DNA of 64,000 nt, taken from Amycolatopsis tucumanensis. GTDB lineage: Bacteria > Actinomycetota > Actinomycetes > Mycobacteriales > Pseudonocardiaceae. Where the stretch lies: positions 1 through 64,000 of the forward strand of contig NZ_JAKGSD010000029.1 of NCBI RefSeq assembly GCF_021654135.1, read 5' to 3'. The notes under the pieces are model-generated. The model was given only the letters and a program-made list of their open reading frames with translations, did not search any database and was not told where the DNA came from. The translations under genes were made by a program, and so were the position numbers. This document shows, in pieces, positions 26,369-34,718 of the stretch; the stretch's first letter is position 1; each line of letters opens with the position of its first letter.

Positions 26369-27306
26369 TCGTCACTGTCACCCCCAATCCCAGCCTCGAC
26401 CACACCGTCGAGGTGGATGCCCTGCGGCGCGGGGAAGTCCTGCGCGCCGGACCGTCCAGGTTGGATCCCGGCGGCAAGGGCGTCAACGTCGCGCGGGCGC
26501 TGGCCGCGCACGGGCGCAAGACCGCGGCTGTGCTGTTCGCCGGCGGCGCCGACGGTCGGCGGCTCACCGAACTGCTCGACGAGCAGGGTGTCGCGGTCCG
26601 GCAGGTGCCCATCGGCGGCGACACCCGCACGAACATCACCCTCGCCGAGCCGGACGGCGTGGTCACCAAGCTCAACCTGCCCGGCCCGCTGTGCTCCGAC
26701 GGTGACGCGGAAGCGTTGCTGCACGCGGCCCTCGGCGCGTGCGAGGACGGCACGGTCTGGCTCGCCGGTTGCGGCAGCCTGCCGCCGGGCGCGCCGCGGG
26801 ACACCTACGCCCGGTTGGTCCGGCGCGGTCACGAGGCCGGGTTGCGCGTCGCGGTCGACTCGTCCGGCTCGGCGCTCGACCGGTCCCTCGCCGAGGGGCC
26901 GGACCTGGTCAAACCCAACCGGGAGGAGCTGGCCGCGTGCGCCGGGATGCCGGTGCGCACGCTCGGCGACGCCGTCGTGGCGGCCGGGGTGCTGCGGTCG
27001 CGCGGCGCCCGGACCGTCCTGGCCAGCCTCGGGCCCGACGGCGCGGTGCTCGTCGACGACGGTGCCGCCCTGCACGGGGAGGCGCCCGTGCCGGTCGCGC
27101 GCAGCACCGTCGGCGCCGGTGACGCGCTGCTCGCGGGGTTCCTCGCCGCGGGCGGCGCCGGCCGGGACGCCCTCGCCAGGGCACTGGCCTGGGGCGCCGC
27201 CGCCGCGGCGCTGCCCGGCAGCCGGATGCCCGCACCCGCCGATGTCGCCCGCATCGGCGTCACGATCCACCCTTCGGTCGACGCCGACCGAGAACTCAAG
27301 GAGTGA
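26365..27306 (+). CDS. fruK: 1-phosphofructokinase
   Basis: This 313 aa protein is a PfkB-family kinase that converts fructose-1-phosphate to fructose-1,6-bisphosphate. It has TPNPSLDHTVEV and GGKGVNVARAL at the N-terminus, KPNREEL in the middle and the catalytic STVGAGDALLAGF near the C-terminus. The GTG start overlaps the stop of truncated copy 2. The sequence before it (CGGGATGGTGGCGGC) is a poor ribosome-binding site compared with GGAGGT before copy 1, so translation may depend on coupling through the two mini-ORFs. Confidence 0.93.
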   Translation: MIVTVTPNPSLDHTVEVDALRRGEVLRAGPSRLDPGGKGVNVARALAAHGRKTAAVLFAGGADGRRLTELLDEQGVAVRQVPIGGDTRTNITLAEPDGVVTKLNLPGPLCSDGDAEALLHAALGACEDGTVWLAGCGSLPPGAPRDTYARLVRRGHEAGLRVAVDSSGSALDRSLAEGPDLVKPNREELAACAGMPVRTLGDAVVAAGVLRSRGARTVLASLGPDGAVLVDDGAALHGEAPVPVARSTVGAGDALLAGFLAAGGAGRDALARALAWGAAAAALPGSRMPAPADVARIGVTIHPSVDADRELKE

Positions 27307-27311
27307 TACCG

Positions 27312-27764
27312 ATGGCCGAACTCATCACCGCCGATCTGGTCGACCTCGACGTCCCCGGCGCCGACCGCGCCGAGGTCACCGCCGGGCTCGCGCGACGGCT
27401 CGTCGCCGCGGGCCGGGTCACCGACCTGGACGGCTTCCTCGCCGACATCCGCAAGCGCGAGGAGCAGATGCCGACCGGCATCGAAGGCGGCATCGGCATC
27501 CCGCACGCCCGCTCGGCGTTCGTCACCGAACCGACGCTGGCCTTCGGCCGGTCCGCCGCCGGCGTCGACTTCGGCGCCTCCGACGGCCCGGCCCGCCTGA
27601 TCTTCCTCATCGCCGCGCCCGAAGGCGGCGGCGAGGAGCACATGACCATCCTCGCCCAGCTCGCCCGGCGCCTCGTGCACCAGTCGTTCCGCCAGTCGCT
27701 GCTCGACGCGCCCGACGCGGACGCCGTCGTCCAGCTCGTCCGCCAGGAGGTGCTCGGACGATGA
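27312..27764 (+). CDS. PTS fructose transporter subunit IIA
   Basis: This 150 aa protein is an EIIA-Fru/mannitol-type domain with the phosphorylated His65 in GGIGIPHARS. It passes phosphate from HPr to the EIIB domain. The ATG at 27312 is 9 nt after AAGGAG. A GTG at 27303 overlapping the fruK stop is possible but badly spaced. Its stop overlaps the EIIBC start. Confidence 0.92.
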   Translation: MAELITADLVDLDVPGADRAEVTAGLARRLVAAGRVTDLDGFLADIRKREEQMPTGIEGGIGIPHARSAFVTEPTLAFGRSAAGVDFGASDGPARLIFLIAAPEGGGEEHMTILAQLARRLVHQSFRQSLLDAPDADAVVQLVRQEVLGR

Positions 27765-29245
27765 AGTTCGTGGCAGTCACGTCGTGCCCGACCGGGATCG
27801 CGCACACCTACATGGCCGCCGAGGCCCTGGAGCAGGCCGCGAAGGCCGCCGGGCACGAGATGCTCGTCGAAACCCAGGGCGCGGCCGGGTCCGCGCCGCT
27901 CGACCCCGCCCGGATCGCCGAGGCCGACGCCGTGGTCTTCGCCGCCGACGTCGACGTCCGGGACCGGGAACGGTTCGCCGGCAAGCCCACGGTCACGGCC
28001 GGGGTCAAGGCCGCCATCAACGACGGGGCCGGCTTGATCGCGCAGGCCGTCAAGGCCGCCGAGGAGGGCACGGCCCCAGCCGCGCCGTCCGCGCCCGAGC
28101 TGGCGTCCAAGGTGGACGCTTCCGCGGGGTTCGGCACCCGGTTGCGCCAGTGGCTGATGACCGGCGTGTCCTACATGATCCCCTTCGTCGCCGCGGGCGG
28201 GATCCTCATCGCACTGTCGTTCCTGATCGGCGGCCCGGAGGTCGCGGCCAAGGTCGGCGGCGGCGACTTCCAGGGCGTCACCTACCCGGGCATCGAGAAC
28301 GTGTCCGACCTGATGAGCCAGGCCGGGATCGCCGGGGTGCTGTTCAAGATCGGGTCGCTGGCGTTCGAGATGCTCGTGCCGATCCTGTCCGGGTTCATCG
28401 CGTTCGGCATGGCCGACCGGCCGGGCATCGCGCCCGGCATCGTGGGCGGCCTGCTCGCCACCGCGACCGGCGCCGGGTTCCTCGGCGGTCTCGTGTCCGG
28501 TCTGCTGGCCGGCGCGGTCACGCTGGGCCTGAAGAAGCTGAAGGTGCCGCGCGGGGTGGCCGGGGTGATGCCCGTCGTGGTGATCCCGCTGGTGTCCACG
28601 CTGGTCGTCGGGTTCCTCATGGTCGTCGTGGTGGGCGAGCCGATCGCGGCCGCGCAGACCGGCCTGAGCGACTGGCTGTCCGGCCTGTCCGGCGGCAGCG
28701 CGTGGGTGCTCGGCGCCCTGCTCGGGCTGATGATGGCCTTCGACATGGGCGGCCCGGTGAACAAGGTGGCCTACACCTTCGGCCTGGCCGCGCTCGCCAG
28801 CGGCAACTACGTGATCATGGCCGCGGTGATGGCGGCAGGCATGACGCCGCCGCTGGGGCTGGCGCTGGCCACCCTGGTGCGCCGCAACCGGTTCACCCCG
28901 GCGGAGCGGCAGGCGGGCCAGGCCGGCTGGCTGCTCGGGCTGTCGTTCATCACCGAGGGCGCGATCCCGTTCGCCGCGGGCGACCCGTTCCGGATCATCC
29001 CGTCGCTGATGCTCGGCAGCGCCACCACCGGCGCGCTGGTCGCGGCCTTCGGCGCCACCTCGCCTGCCCCGCACGGCGGCATCTGGGTGGTCGGGCTCAT
29101 CGGCAACCCGCTGCTGTTCCTGCTCGCCGTCGCGATCGGCACGCTCGTCACCTGCGGCTGCGTGCTGCTCGCCAAGAGCATCGGCCGCGACCGCGCGCCG
29201 GCCGCGGCCACCCCCGAAACGTCCACCCAGGCCGTCGCGGCCTGA
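27761..29245 (+). CDS. fruA: PTS fructose transporter subunit IIBC
   Basis: This 494 aa membrane protein has an N-terminal EIIB domain with phospho-Cys9 in VTSCPTGIAHTYMAAE. After an Ala/Pro linker comes a multi-span EIIC domain (about residue 125 onward; SYMIPFVAAGGILIAL, MAFDMGGPVNKVAY, FITEGAIPFAAGDP). It imports fructose as fructose-1-phosphate. ATGA overlap with EIIA. In enteric FruA the EIIB domain is duplicated; here there is one, as in most actinobacteria. Confidence 0.95.
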   Translation: MKFVAVTSCPTGIAHTYMAAEALEQAAKAAGHEMLVETQGAAGSAPLDPARIAEADAVVFAADVDVRDRERFAGKPTVTAGVKAAINDGAGLIAQAVKAAEEGTAPAAPSAPELASKVDASAGFGTRLRQWLMTGVSYMIPFVAAGGILIALSFLIGGPEVAAKVGGGDFQGVTYPGIENVSDLMSQAGIAGVLFKIGSLAFEMLVPILSGFIAFGMADRPGIAPGIVGGLLATATGAGFLGGLVSGLLAGAVTLGLKKLKVPRGVAGVMPVVVIPLVSTLVVGFLMVVVVGEPIAAAQTGLSDWLSGLSGGSAWVLGALLGLMMAFDMGGPVNKVAYTFGLAALASGNYVIMAAVMAAGMTPPLGLALATLVRRNRFTPAERQAGQAGWLLGLSFITEGAIPFAAGDPFRIIPSLMLGSATTGALVAAFGATSPAPHGGIWVVGLIGNPLLFLLAVAIGTLVTCGCVLLAKSIGRDRAPAAATPETSTQAVAA

Positions 29246-29263
29246 CGCCCGAGGAGAACTGCC

Positions 29264-29530
29264 ATGCCGGAACGCCGTGTCGTCGTCGGGTCCACCGTTG
29301 GCCTGCACGCCCGTCCCGCCGCACTGTTCGTCAAGGCCGCCGCCGCGCAGCCGGTGCCGGTGAGCATCGGCAAGGACGGCGCCGACCCCGTCGACGCCCG
29401 CAGCATCCTGTCCGTGCTCGGCCTCGGCGCCCGGGGCGGGGACGAGGTCGTGCTCAGCGCCGACGGTCCGCAGGCCGAGCAGGCGCTCGACGAGCTGGCC
29501 GCGATCGTGGCGGCGAACCACGATGGGTGA
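29264..29530 (+). CDS. ptsH: phosphocarrier protein HPr
   Basis: This 88 aa protein is the general PTS phosphocarrier with His15 in GLHARPAA and DARSILSVLGLGA, where Ser47 is at the regulatory serine position. Actinobacteria usually lack HPr kinase, so the serine may not be used. The ATG has GAGGAG upstream. The stop lies 8 bp inside the EI gene. Confidence 0.95.
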   Translation: MPERRVVVGSTVGLHARPAALFVKAAAAQPVPVSIGKDGADPVDARSILSVLGLGARGGDEVVLSADGPQAEQALDELAAIVAANHDG

Positions 29531-31196
29531 GGTCGTCCTCCGCCCGGTGACCGGGATCGGCGTCAGCCCGGGCGTCGCGCACGGCCCGGTCGCCCGGCTC
29601 GCCGAACCACCGCGGCTGCCGGAGGCGGACGCGCCGGAAGCCGACGTGCCCGCCGCCGTGGAGCGGGCGCGTGCGGCGCTGGCCGAGGTGGCCGCGTTCC
29701 TCGACGAACGCTCGGCCCAGGCCGGTGGTGCGGCCGCGGACGTCCTGCTGGCGCAGTCGATGATGGTCGCCGATCCCGCGCTGGTGGACCGGATCCGGGC
29801 GCGTCTGGAGGACGGACGCGGCTTGGCGCACGCGGTCGCCGACGCGTTCGCCGGGTTCCGCGACGCGCTCACCGCGGCCGGCGGTTACCTCGCCGAGCGG
29901 GCCGCCGACGTCGACGACCTGCGGGACCGCACCGTGGCGCGGATCCTCGGCGTCCCGATGCCCGGCGTGCCCGACCCCGGTCATCCGTTCGTCCTGGTCG
30001 CACGGGACCTCGCGCCGGCCGACACCGCGGTGCTCGACGCGGACCAGGTGCGCGCGATCGTCACCGAGCTGGGCGGGCCCACCAGCCACACGGCGATCCT
30101 GGCGAAATCGCTGGGCATCCCGGCGGTCGTGGCTTGTGCCGGTGCGGCATCGCTGACCGACGGGACGCCGGTGCTCGTCCGCGGCGCGACGGGGGAGGTG
30201 GTCGTCGACCCGCCGGACTCGCTCGTCGAGGCGGCGGAGGCCGAGGCGGCCGAGCACGCTGCCGCGCTGGCGGCCTCCAGCGGCCCGGGCCGGACCGCGG
30301 ACGGCGTTCCGGTGGCGTTGCTGGTGAACGTCGGGGCGGCCCGTGACCTCGCGGCCGCGGCAGCCGCCGACTCGGAGGGCGTGGGCCTGCTGCGCACCGA
30401 GTTCCTGTACCTGGACCGGGCCGACGAGCCGTCGGTCGAGGAGCAGCGCCGGAGCTACGCCGAGGTGTTCCAGGCGTTCGGCGGCCGCAAGGTCGTGGTG
30501 CGCACGCTCGACGCGGGGGCGGACAAGCCGCTCGCGTTCGTCGACCACGGCGACGAGCCCAACCCGGCGCTCGGTGTGCGCGGCCTGCGCCTGGCCCGGC
30601 GCCACCCGCGGATGCTGGCGGACCAGCTGACCGCGATCGCCGCCGCCCGCGACGCCAGCACGGCCGACGTGTGGGTGATGGCGCCGATGGTGTCCACACA
30701 GGCCGAGGCTGCGGAGTTCGCCGCCGCCGCCCGAGCGCACGGGCTCCCGGTCGCCGGGACGATGGTCGAGGTGCCCGCGGCCGCGCTGCGGACAGACGCG
30801 ATCCTGGGCGCCTGCGACTTCGTCAGCATCGGCACCAACGACCTCGGCCAGCACACGTTCGCCGCCGACCGGATGGCCGGTGAACTGGCCGGCCTGCTCG
30901 ACCCGTGGCAGCCCGCGCTCCTGGAGCTGGTCCGGCTGACGGGTGCGGCGGGCACCGCGGCGGGCAAACCGGTCGGTGTCTGCGGTGAGGCGGCGAGCGA
31001 TCCGTTGCTGGCGCTGGTGCTGGTGGGTCTCGGGGTGACGAGCCTGTCGATGGCGCCGTCCGCGCTGCCCGCCGTCCGCCTCGCGCTCGCGGCCCACACC
31101 GCCGCCGAATGCGCGGAGCTCGCGCAGCTCGCCCTGTCCGCCCCGGACGCGGCGAGCGCCCGGGAGCGGGTCGCCGCCGCGGCCGGGGCCGGGTGA
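29523..31196 (+). CDS. ptsI: phosphoenolpyruvate-protein phosphotransferase (enzyme I)
   Basis: This 557 aa protein is PTS enzyme I. It starts with GIGVSPGVAHGP, carries the active histidine in LGGPTSHTAILAKSLGIPAVV (about residue 189), and has the PEP-binding barrel with EGVGLLRTEFLYL and SIGTNDLGQHTFAADR plus a C-terminal GVCGEAASDP. It starts the phosphorelay PEP to HPr to EIIA. Having both general PTS proteins in the fructose operon suggests fructose is the main PTS sugar here. Confidence 0.95.
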   Translation: MGEVVLRPVTGIGVSPGVAHGPVARLAEPPRLPEADAPEADVPAAVERARAALAEVAAFLDERSAQAGGAAADVLLAQSMMVADPALVDRIRARLEDGRGLAHAVADAFAGFRDALTAAGGYLAERAADVDDLRDRTVARILGVPMPGVPDPGHPFVLVARDLAPADTAVLDADQVRAIVTELGGPTSHTAILAKSLGIPAVVACAGAASLTDGTPVLVRGATGEVVVDPPDSLVEAAEAEAAEHAAALAASSGPGRTADGVPVALLVNVGAARDLAAAAAADSEGVGLLRTEFLYLDRADEPSVEEQRRSYAEVFQAFGGRKVVVRTLDAGADKPLAFVDHGDEPNPALGVRGLRLARRHPRMLADQLTAIAAARDASTADVWVMAPMVSTQAEAAEFAAAARAHGLPVAGTMVEVPAAALRTDAILGACDFVSIGTNDLGQHTFAADRMAGELAGLLDPWQPALLELVRLTGAAGTAAGKPVGVCGEAASDPLLALVLVGLGVTSLSMAPSALPAVRLALAAHTAAECAELAQLALSAPDAASARERVAAAAGAG

Positions 31197-31257
31197 GGCC
31201 CGCGGCACACGACGCGAGCGGGAATAGCGCGCCCCGGTCCGGGAGTTACGTCGGAGC

Positions 31258-32088
31258 ATGAAGTTCGGGATCTCGACGTTCGTCACCGACGAAGGCATCC
31301 GGCCGGGCGCGCTCGGCCGCGCGCTGGAGGAGCGCGGGTTCGATTCACTGCTGCTCGCCGAGCATTCGCACATCCCGGTCAGCCGGGAAAGCCCCTATCC
31401 GGGCGGCGGTGAGCTGCCCCGCGTCTACTACCGCACGCTGGACCCGTTCGTGGCGCTGACCGCGGCCGCGGCGGAGACCCGCGACCTGCTGCTCTTCACC
31501 GGTGTCGCCCTGCTGGTGCAGCGCGACGTCATCCACACCGCCAAGGAGGTCGCGAGCCTCGACCTGCTCTCCGGCGGCCGCGTCGCCTTCGGTGTCGGCG
31601 TGGGCTGGAACCGCGAGGAGATGCGCAACCACGGCACCGAGCCGCGCACCCGCGGCGCCCTGATCGACGAGCAGATCCAGGCGCTCAAGGCGATCTGGAC
31701 GCAGGACGAGGCCGAGTTCCACGGCAAGCACGTCGACTTCGACCCGATCTGGCAGTGGCCCAAGCCGGTGCAGCGCCCGCACCCGCCGATCTACGTGGGC
31801 GGTGAGAGCGAGGCCGCGCTCACCCGGCTCCTCAACCACGCCGACGGCTGGATGCCGCGGTCGCACACGCCACCGGAGGAGATCAAGCGCGTCCGCGCCT
31901 GGCTGGCCGAGCAGGGCCGCCCCGACGTCCCGTTCACCGTCTTCGGCGCCGGCCGCAGCGAGGAGGCGCTGGCCGGGTACGCCGAGGCCGGGGTGGAGCG
32001 CGTGACGTTCATGCTCGGCACCCGCCCCGAATCGGAGACGCTCACCAAGCTGGACGAGCTCGCCGCCCTCGCGGAGGGCTACCGGTGA
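31258..32088 (+). CDS. LLM-class F420-dependent oxidoreductase, copy 1
   Basis: This 276 aa protein is a luciferase-like TIM-barrel protein (LLAEHSHIPVSR, SLDLLSGGRVAFGVGVGWNREEMRNHG, PPIYVGGES). The subfamily typically uses coenzyme F420, though FMN cannot be excluded. It overlaps the next gene by GTGA and is its close paralog. No ribosome-binding motif stands out before ATG 31258. Substrate unknown. Confidence 0.85.
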   Translation: MKFGISTFVTDEGIRPGALGRALEERGFDSLLLAEHSHIPVSRESPYPGGGELPRVYYRTLDPFVALTAAAAETRDLLLFTGVALLVQRDVIHTAKEVASLDLLSGGRVAFGVGVGWNREEMRNHGTEPRTRGALIDEQIQALKAIWTQDEAEFHGKHVDFDPIWQWPKPVQRPHPPIYVGGESEAALTRLLNHADGWMPRSHTPPEEIKRVRAWLAEQGRPDVPFTVFGAGRSEEALAGYAEAGVERVTFMLGTRPESETLTKLDELAALAEGYR

Positions 32089-32894
32089 AACTGGGGATTT
32101 CGACGTTCGTCACCGACGAGACCGCCCGGCCGGACGTCCTGGCGAAGGCGGTCGAGGACCGCGGGTTCGACGCCCTGTTCGTCGCGGAGCACTCGCACAT
32201 CCCGGTCAGCCGGGAGACCGCGTACCCGGCCGGCGGCGAGATGGCGCGGGCCTACTACCGCGCGCTCGACCCGTTCGTCGCGCTGACCGCGGCGGCCGCC
32301 GCGACCACGACGCTCAAGCTGGGCACCGGCATCACCCTGCTGATCCAGCGGGACGTCCTGCACACCGCGAAGTCCGTGGCGAGCCTCGACCTGTTGTCCG
32401 GCGGGCGTTTCCTGTTCGGCGTGGGCGTCGGCTGGAACCGCGAGGAGATGCGCAACCACGGCACGGACCCGCGCACCCGCGGCGCGCTGCTGGACGAGCA
32501 GATCCAGGCACTCCGGACATTGTGGACGAACGACGAGGCCGAGTTCCACGGCGTGCACGTGGATTTCGACCCGGTGTTCCAGTGGCCCAAGCCCGCGCGT
32601 GAGGTGCCGGTCTACATCGGCGGCAACAGCACCGCGGCGCTGGACCGCGCGAAGCGGCTGGAAGCGGGCTGGCTGCCCAACGCCCTGCGCGATCCGGAAG
32701 CGGCCGCGGCGCAGGTGGCGCAGGCCGGATCGGTTCCGGTGACCGCGACGTCCGCGCCGCCGGACCCGGCGCTGCTCGACGCCTACGCCGAGGCCGGAGC
32801 CGAGCGCGTCACGCTGGGCCTGCCCGCCGCGTCGGAGGGCGACACCCTGCGCAGGCTGGACGCGCTGGCCGCGCTCGTGCCGCGCGTCAGCTGA
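32085..32894 (+). CDS. LLM-class F420-dependent oxidoreductase, copy 2
   Basis: This 269 aa paralog of the preceding gene shares long blocks such as ISTFVTDE, HSHIPVSRE and VGVGWNREEMRNHGT, so the pair arose by tandem duplication. The C-terminal third has diverged and is shorter. The GTG overlaps the upstream stop. Its 3' end overlaps convergently with the serine hydrolase gene by 8 bp. Confidence 0.85.
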   Translation: MKLGISTFVTDETARPDVLAKAVEDRGFDALFVAEHSHIPVSRETAYPAGGEMARAYYRALDPFVALTAAAAATTTLKLGTGITLLIQRDVLHTAKSVASLDLLSGGRFLFGVGVGWNREEMRNHGTDPRTRGALLDEQIQALRTLWTNDEAEFHGVHVDFDPVFQWPKPAREVPVYIGGNSTAALDRAKRLEAGWLPNALRDPEAAAAQVAQAGSVPVTATSAPPDPALLDAYAEAGAERVTLGLPAASEGDTLRRLDALAALVPRVS

Positions 32895-33834
32895 CCAGCG
32901 GCAGCAGGGCTGCGGTGCCGGCGGTGAGCGCCATCGGCAGGGTGCGGTAGTAGCGGGACGGCGCCGCGATCAGGACGACCACGACGTACCTGGCGTCGGC
33001 GCCGAGCAGGCCCGTCGTGTTGTACACCGCCTCCGAACCGCTGGTGCCCCAGCCCTGCTTGATCGCCCACGTCGTGCCGGGAAGCCCGTCCGGGATCCCG
33101 AAGTACTGGTCCGTGCCGTCCGAGCCGTGTTCGGAGGCGTGGTACATCGCGTCGTAGAGCAGGTCGCGGCTGGCCTGCGGCAGCTCGTCCTCGATGTAGT
33201 TGTAGACCTTGACCACGTCCGCGGCGGTGATCTTCGTCGATCCCCACTGGCCTGCCGACGACGGCGGCTCGGTGCCGGTCAGCCCGATCAGCTTGGCCAT
33301 GCGGGTCACGATGCCGGTGCCGCCGTGGGCGACCCACAGGCTGCTGGCGATGCCGTCGTCGCTGGCGGTGATCATCCTGGTCAGCTGGGTCTGCGTGCTG
33401 CCCGACGGCAGGGCCCAGCCGCTCGCCCGCAGCACGTCCAGCGCGATCAACAGCTTGACCACGGACATCGAGTAGAACTGCCGGTCGGCGTTGAGCTGCG
33501 TCAGGACGACGCCGGTCTGCCGGTCGTACACCTCGACCCCGACCTCGGCGCTCGCCACTCTCGCCTGCGCGAGGTCCTGGACCCGCCTGGCGACGGTGTC
33601 GTCCTCCGCCGGCTCCGACTCCGGCGGGATGTCCCCGGCGGGCGCCGGGTCGGCCTGGGTGGCCGGCGGCGTCGACGGCTCCGGGGTGGTCGTCGACGTC
33701 ACCGGGGCGCTCACCTGCACGACCGGGCTCGCCGAGGACGCCCGCGGCTGGTGCTGGACCGTGAAGATCAGCATGGTCACGGCGCCGAACACCGCGGCCG
33801 GGAGCACGACCTTGCCGGCCGTCCTGCTTCTCAT
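32887..33834 (-). CDS. beta-lactamase-fold serine hydrolase, membrane-anchored or secreted
   Basis: This 315 aa protein has an N-terminal hydrophobic signal/anchor (VVLPAAVFGAVTMLIFTV), a Thr/Pro/Glu-rich linker (about residues 35-85) and a class A beta-lactamase-related domain. The SxxK motif is SVVK in YSMSVVKLL. The SDN position reads SDDG and the KTG position reads KQG, so true beta-lactamase activity is doubtful. A cell-wall or peptide hydrolase role is possible. ATG 33834 is used; a GTG two codons upstream is an alternative. Confidence 0.8.
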   Translation of the reverse strand: MRSRTAGKVVLPAAVFGAVTMLIFTVQHQPRASSASPVVQVSAPVTSTTTPEPSTPPATQADPAPAGDIPPESEPAEDDTVARRVQDLAQARVASAEVGVEVYDRQTGVVLTQLNADRQFYSMSVVKLLIALDVLRASGWALPSGSTQTQLTRMITASDDGIASSLWVAHGGTGIVTRMAKLIGLTGTEPPSSAGQWGSTKITAADVVKVYNYIEDELPQASRDLLYDAMYHASEHGSDGTDQYFGIPDGLPGTTWAIKQGWGTSGSEAVYNTTGLLGADARYVVVVLIAAPSRYYRTLPMALTAGTAALLPLVS

Positions 33835-33962
33835 GACCACACAAACGCGGCCATGATCGCGACTTGTTGCAGCCGGATCCCGGATTCCGGTGTTCTACAG
33901 GGAATTCACAGCGGGCTGCCAGGGAGTTCCCAACTACCGCGACGGATCGCGACCGATCGGTG

Positions 33963-34601
33963 TCAGCGCGTGTTGTTGTCCAGCAGCAGGTGCACCGACA
34001 GCTCCAGCCGGTTGGCGACGTCGGCGGCGGACGCGCGGCGGGTGACCCACGCGACCAGGTTCGCCATCCACACGTCGGCGATGAGGTGGAAGACCGCGCG
34101 GTCGTGCTCGGTCGGCTCCTCGATGCCCATGGCGCGCGCGAACATGCTCTCCAGCAGCCTGCCGACCTGCTCGACCTCGGCGGCGGCCGTGGTGTCGGCG
34201 AACATGAACGCCCGGACCATCGCCTCGGTCAGGTGCGGGTCGCGCTGCATCAGCCGGGTGTTGCGGCTGAGCACGAAGATGAGCCGCTCGCTCGGCGTGT
34301 CGCCCGGGATGCTCGTCCGCTGCAGCTTCTCGTGCGCGCGCTCGAACTCCCTGGCCAGGCCGGAGACCAGCAGGTGGATCTTCGACGGGAAGTAGCGGTA
34401 GAGGGTGCCCAGCGCGACGTCGGCCTTCTCGGCCACGGCCCGCATCTGGACGGCGTCGTACCCGCCCTTGGACGCCAGCGCCAGGGTCGCGTCGATGATG
34501 CGCCGTCGCCGGTCCCGCTGCGCGGCGGAACCGAGCTCGTCGCTGGACAACGCGCTCATCCCGTTCTTCGGTTGGGTGGACGTCTTCGCTTTGGCGGCCA
34601 T
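33963..34601 (-). CDS. kstR: TetR-family repressor of cholesterol catabolism KstR
   Basis: This 212 aa protein closely follows mycobacterial KstR: AQRDRRRRIIDATLALASKGGYDAVQMRAVAEKADVALGTLYRYFPSK is reproduced in pieces (SKGGY, QMRAVAEKADVA, GTLYRYFPSK), followed by LTEAMVRAFMFAD, SMFARAMG and WVTRRASAADV. KstR represses steroid genes until a 3-oxocholestenoyl-CoA-type ligand binds. It is divergent from fadE34 exactly as in M. tuberculosis (Rv3574/Rv3573c), with operator sites at 34614 and 34694. ATG 34601 is chosen because upstream codons look non-coding. Confidence 0.93.
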   Translation of the reverse strand: MAAKAKTSTQPKNGMSALSSDELGSAAQRDRRRRIIDATLALASKGGYDAVQMRAVAEKADVALGTLYRYFPSKIHLLVSGLAREFERAHEKLQRTSIPGDTPSERLIFVLSRNTRLMQRDPHLTEAMVRAFMFADTTAAAEVEQVGRLLESMFARAMGIEEPTEHDRAVFHLIADVWMANLVAWVTRRASAADVANRLELSVHLLLDNNTR

Positions 34602-34613
34602 CGGCACCTGCTC

Positions 34614-34627
34614 CGGAACTTGTTTCA
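34614..34627. promoter_or_regulatory. KstR box, kstR promoter
   Basis: CGGAACTTGTTTCA matches TNNAACNNGTTNNA except the first base. It is 13 bp upstream of the kstR start, consistent with autorepression. Confidence 0.75.
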
Positions 34628-34693
34628 GTTTCACCTCACAGCTTACCGGCCCGCCTCCTGATCTCGCGCATCGAGTGGATCTCGCCACAAAAC

Positions 34694-34707
34694 TGAAACA
34701 CGTTCTA
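34694..34707. promoter_or_regulatory. KstR box merged with the fadE34 -10 element
   Basis: TGAAACACGTTCTA fits the KstR consensus. Its last TA begins the -10 hexamer TATAGT (34706-34711), 7 nt before ATG 34719, which implies a leaderless mRNA whose -10 is covered by the repressor. Confidence 0.88.
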
Positions 34708-34718
34708 TAGTGAGCCGC

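Noticed and set aside
32086..32097. TGAAACTGGGGA identical to part of the hairpin loops at 62.7 kb
   Set aside because: Here it is the start of an oxidoreductase gene (codes for MKLGIS) and has no flanking stem.
32887..33834. Call as a true class A beta-lactamase
   Set aside because: SxxK is present but the SDN and KTG motifs are altered, so resistance activity is not supported.
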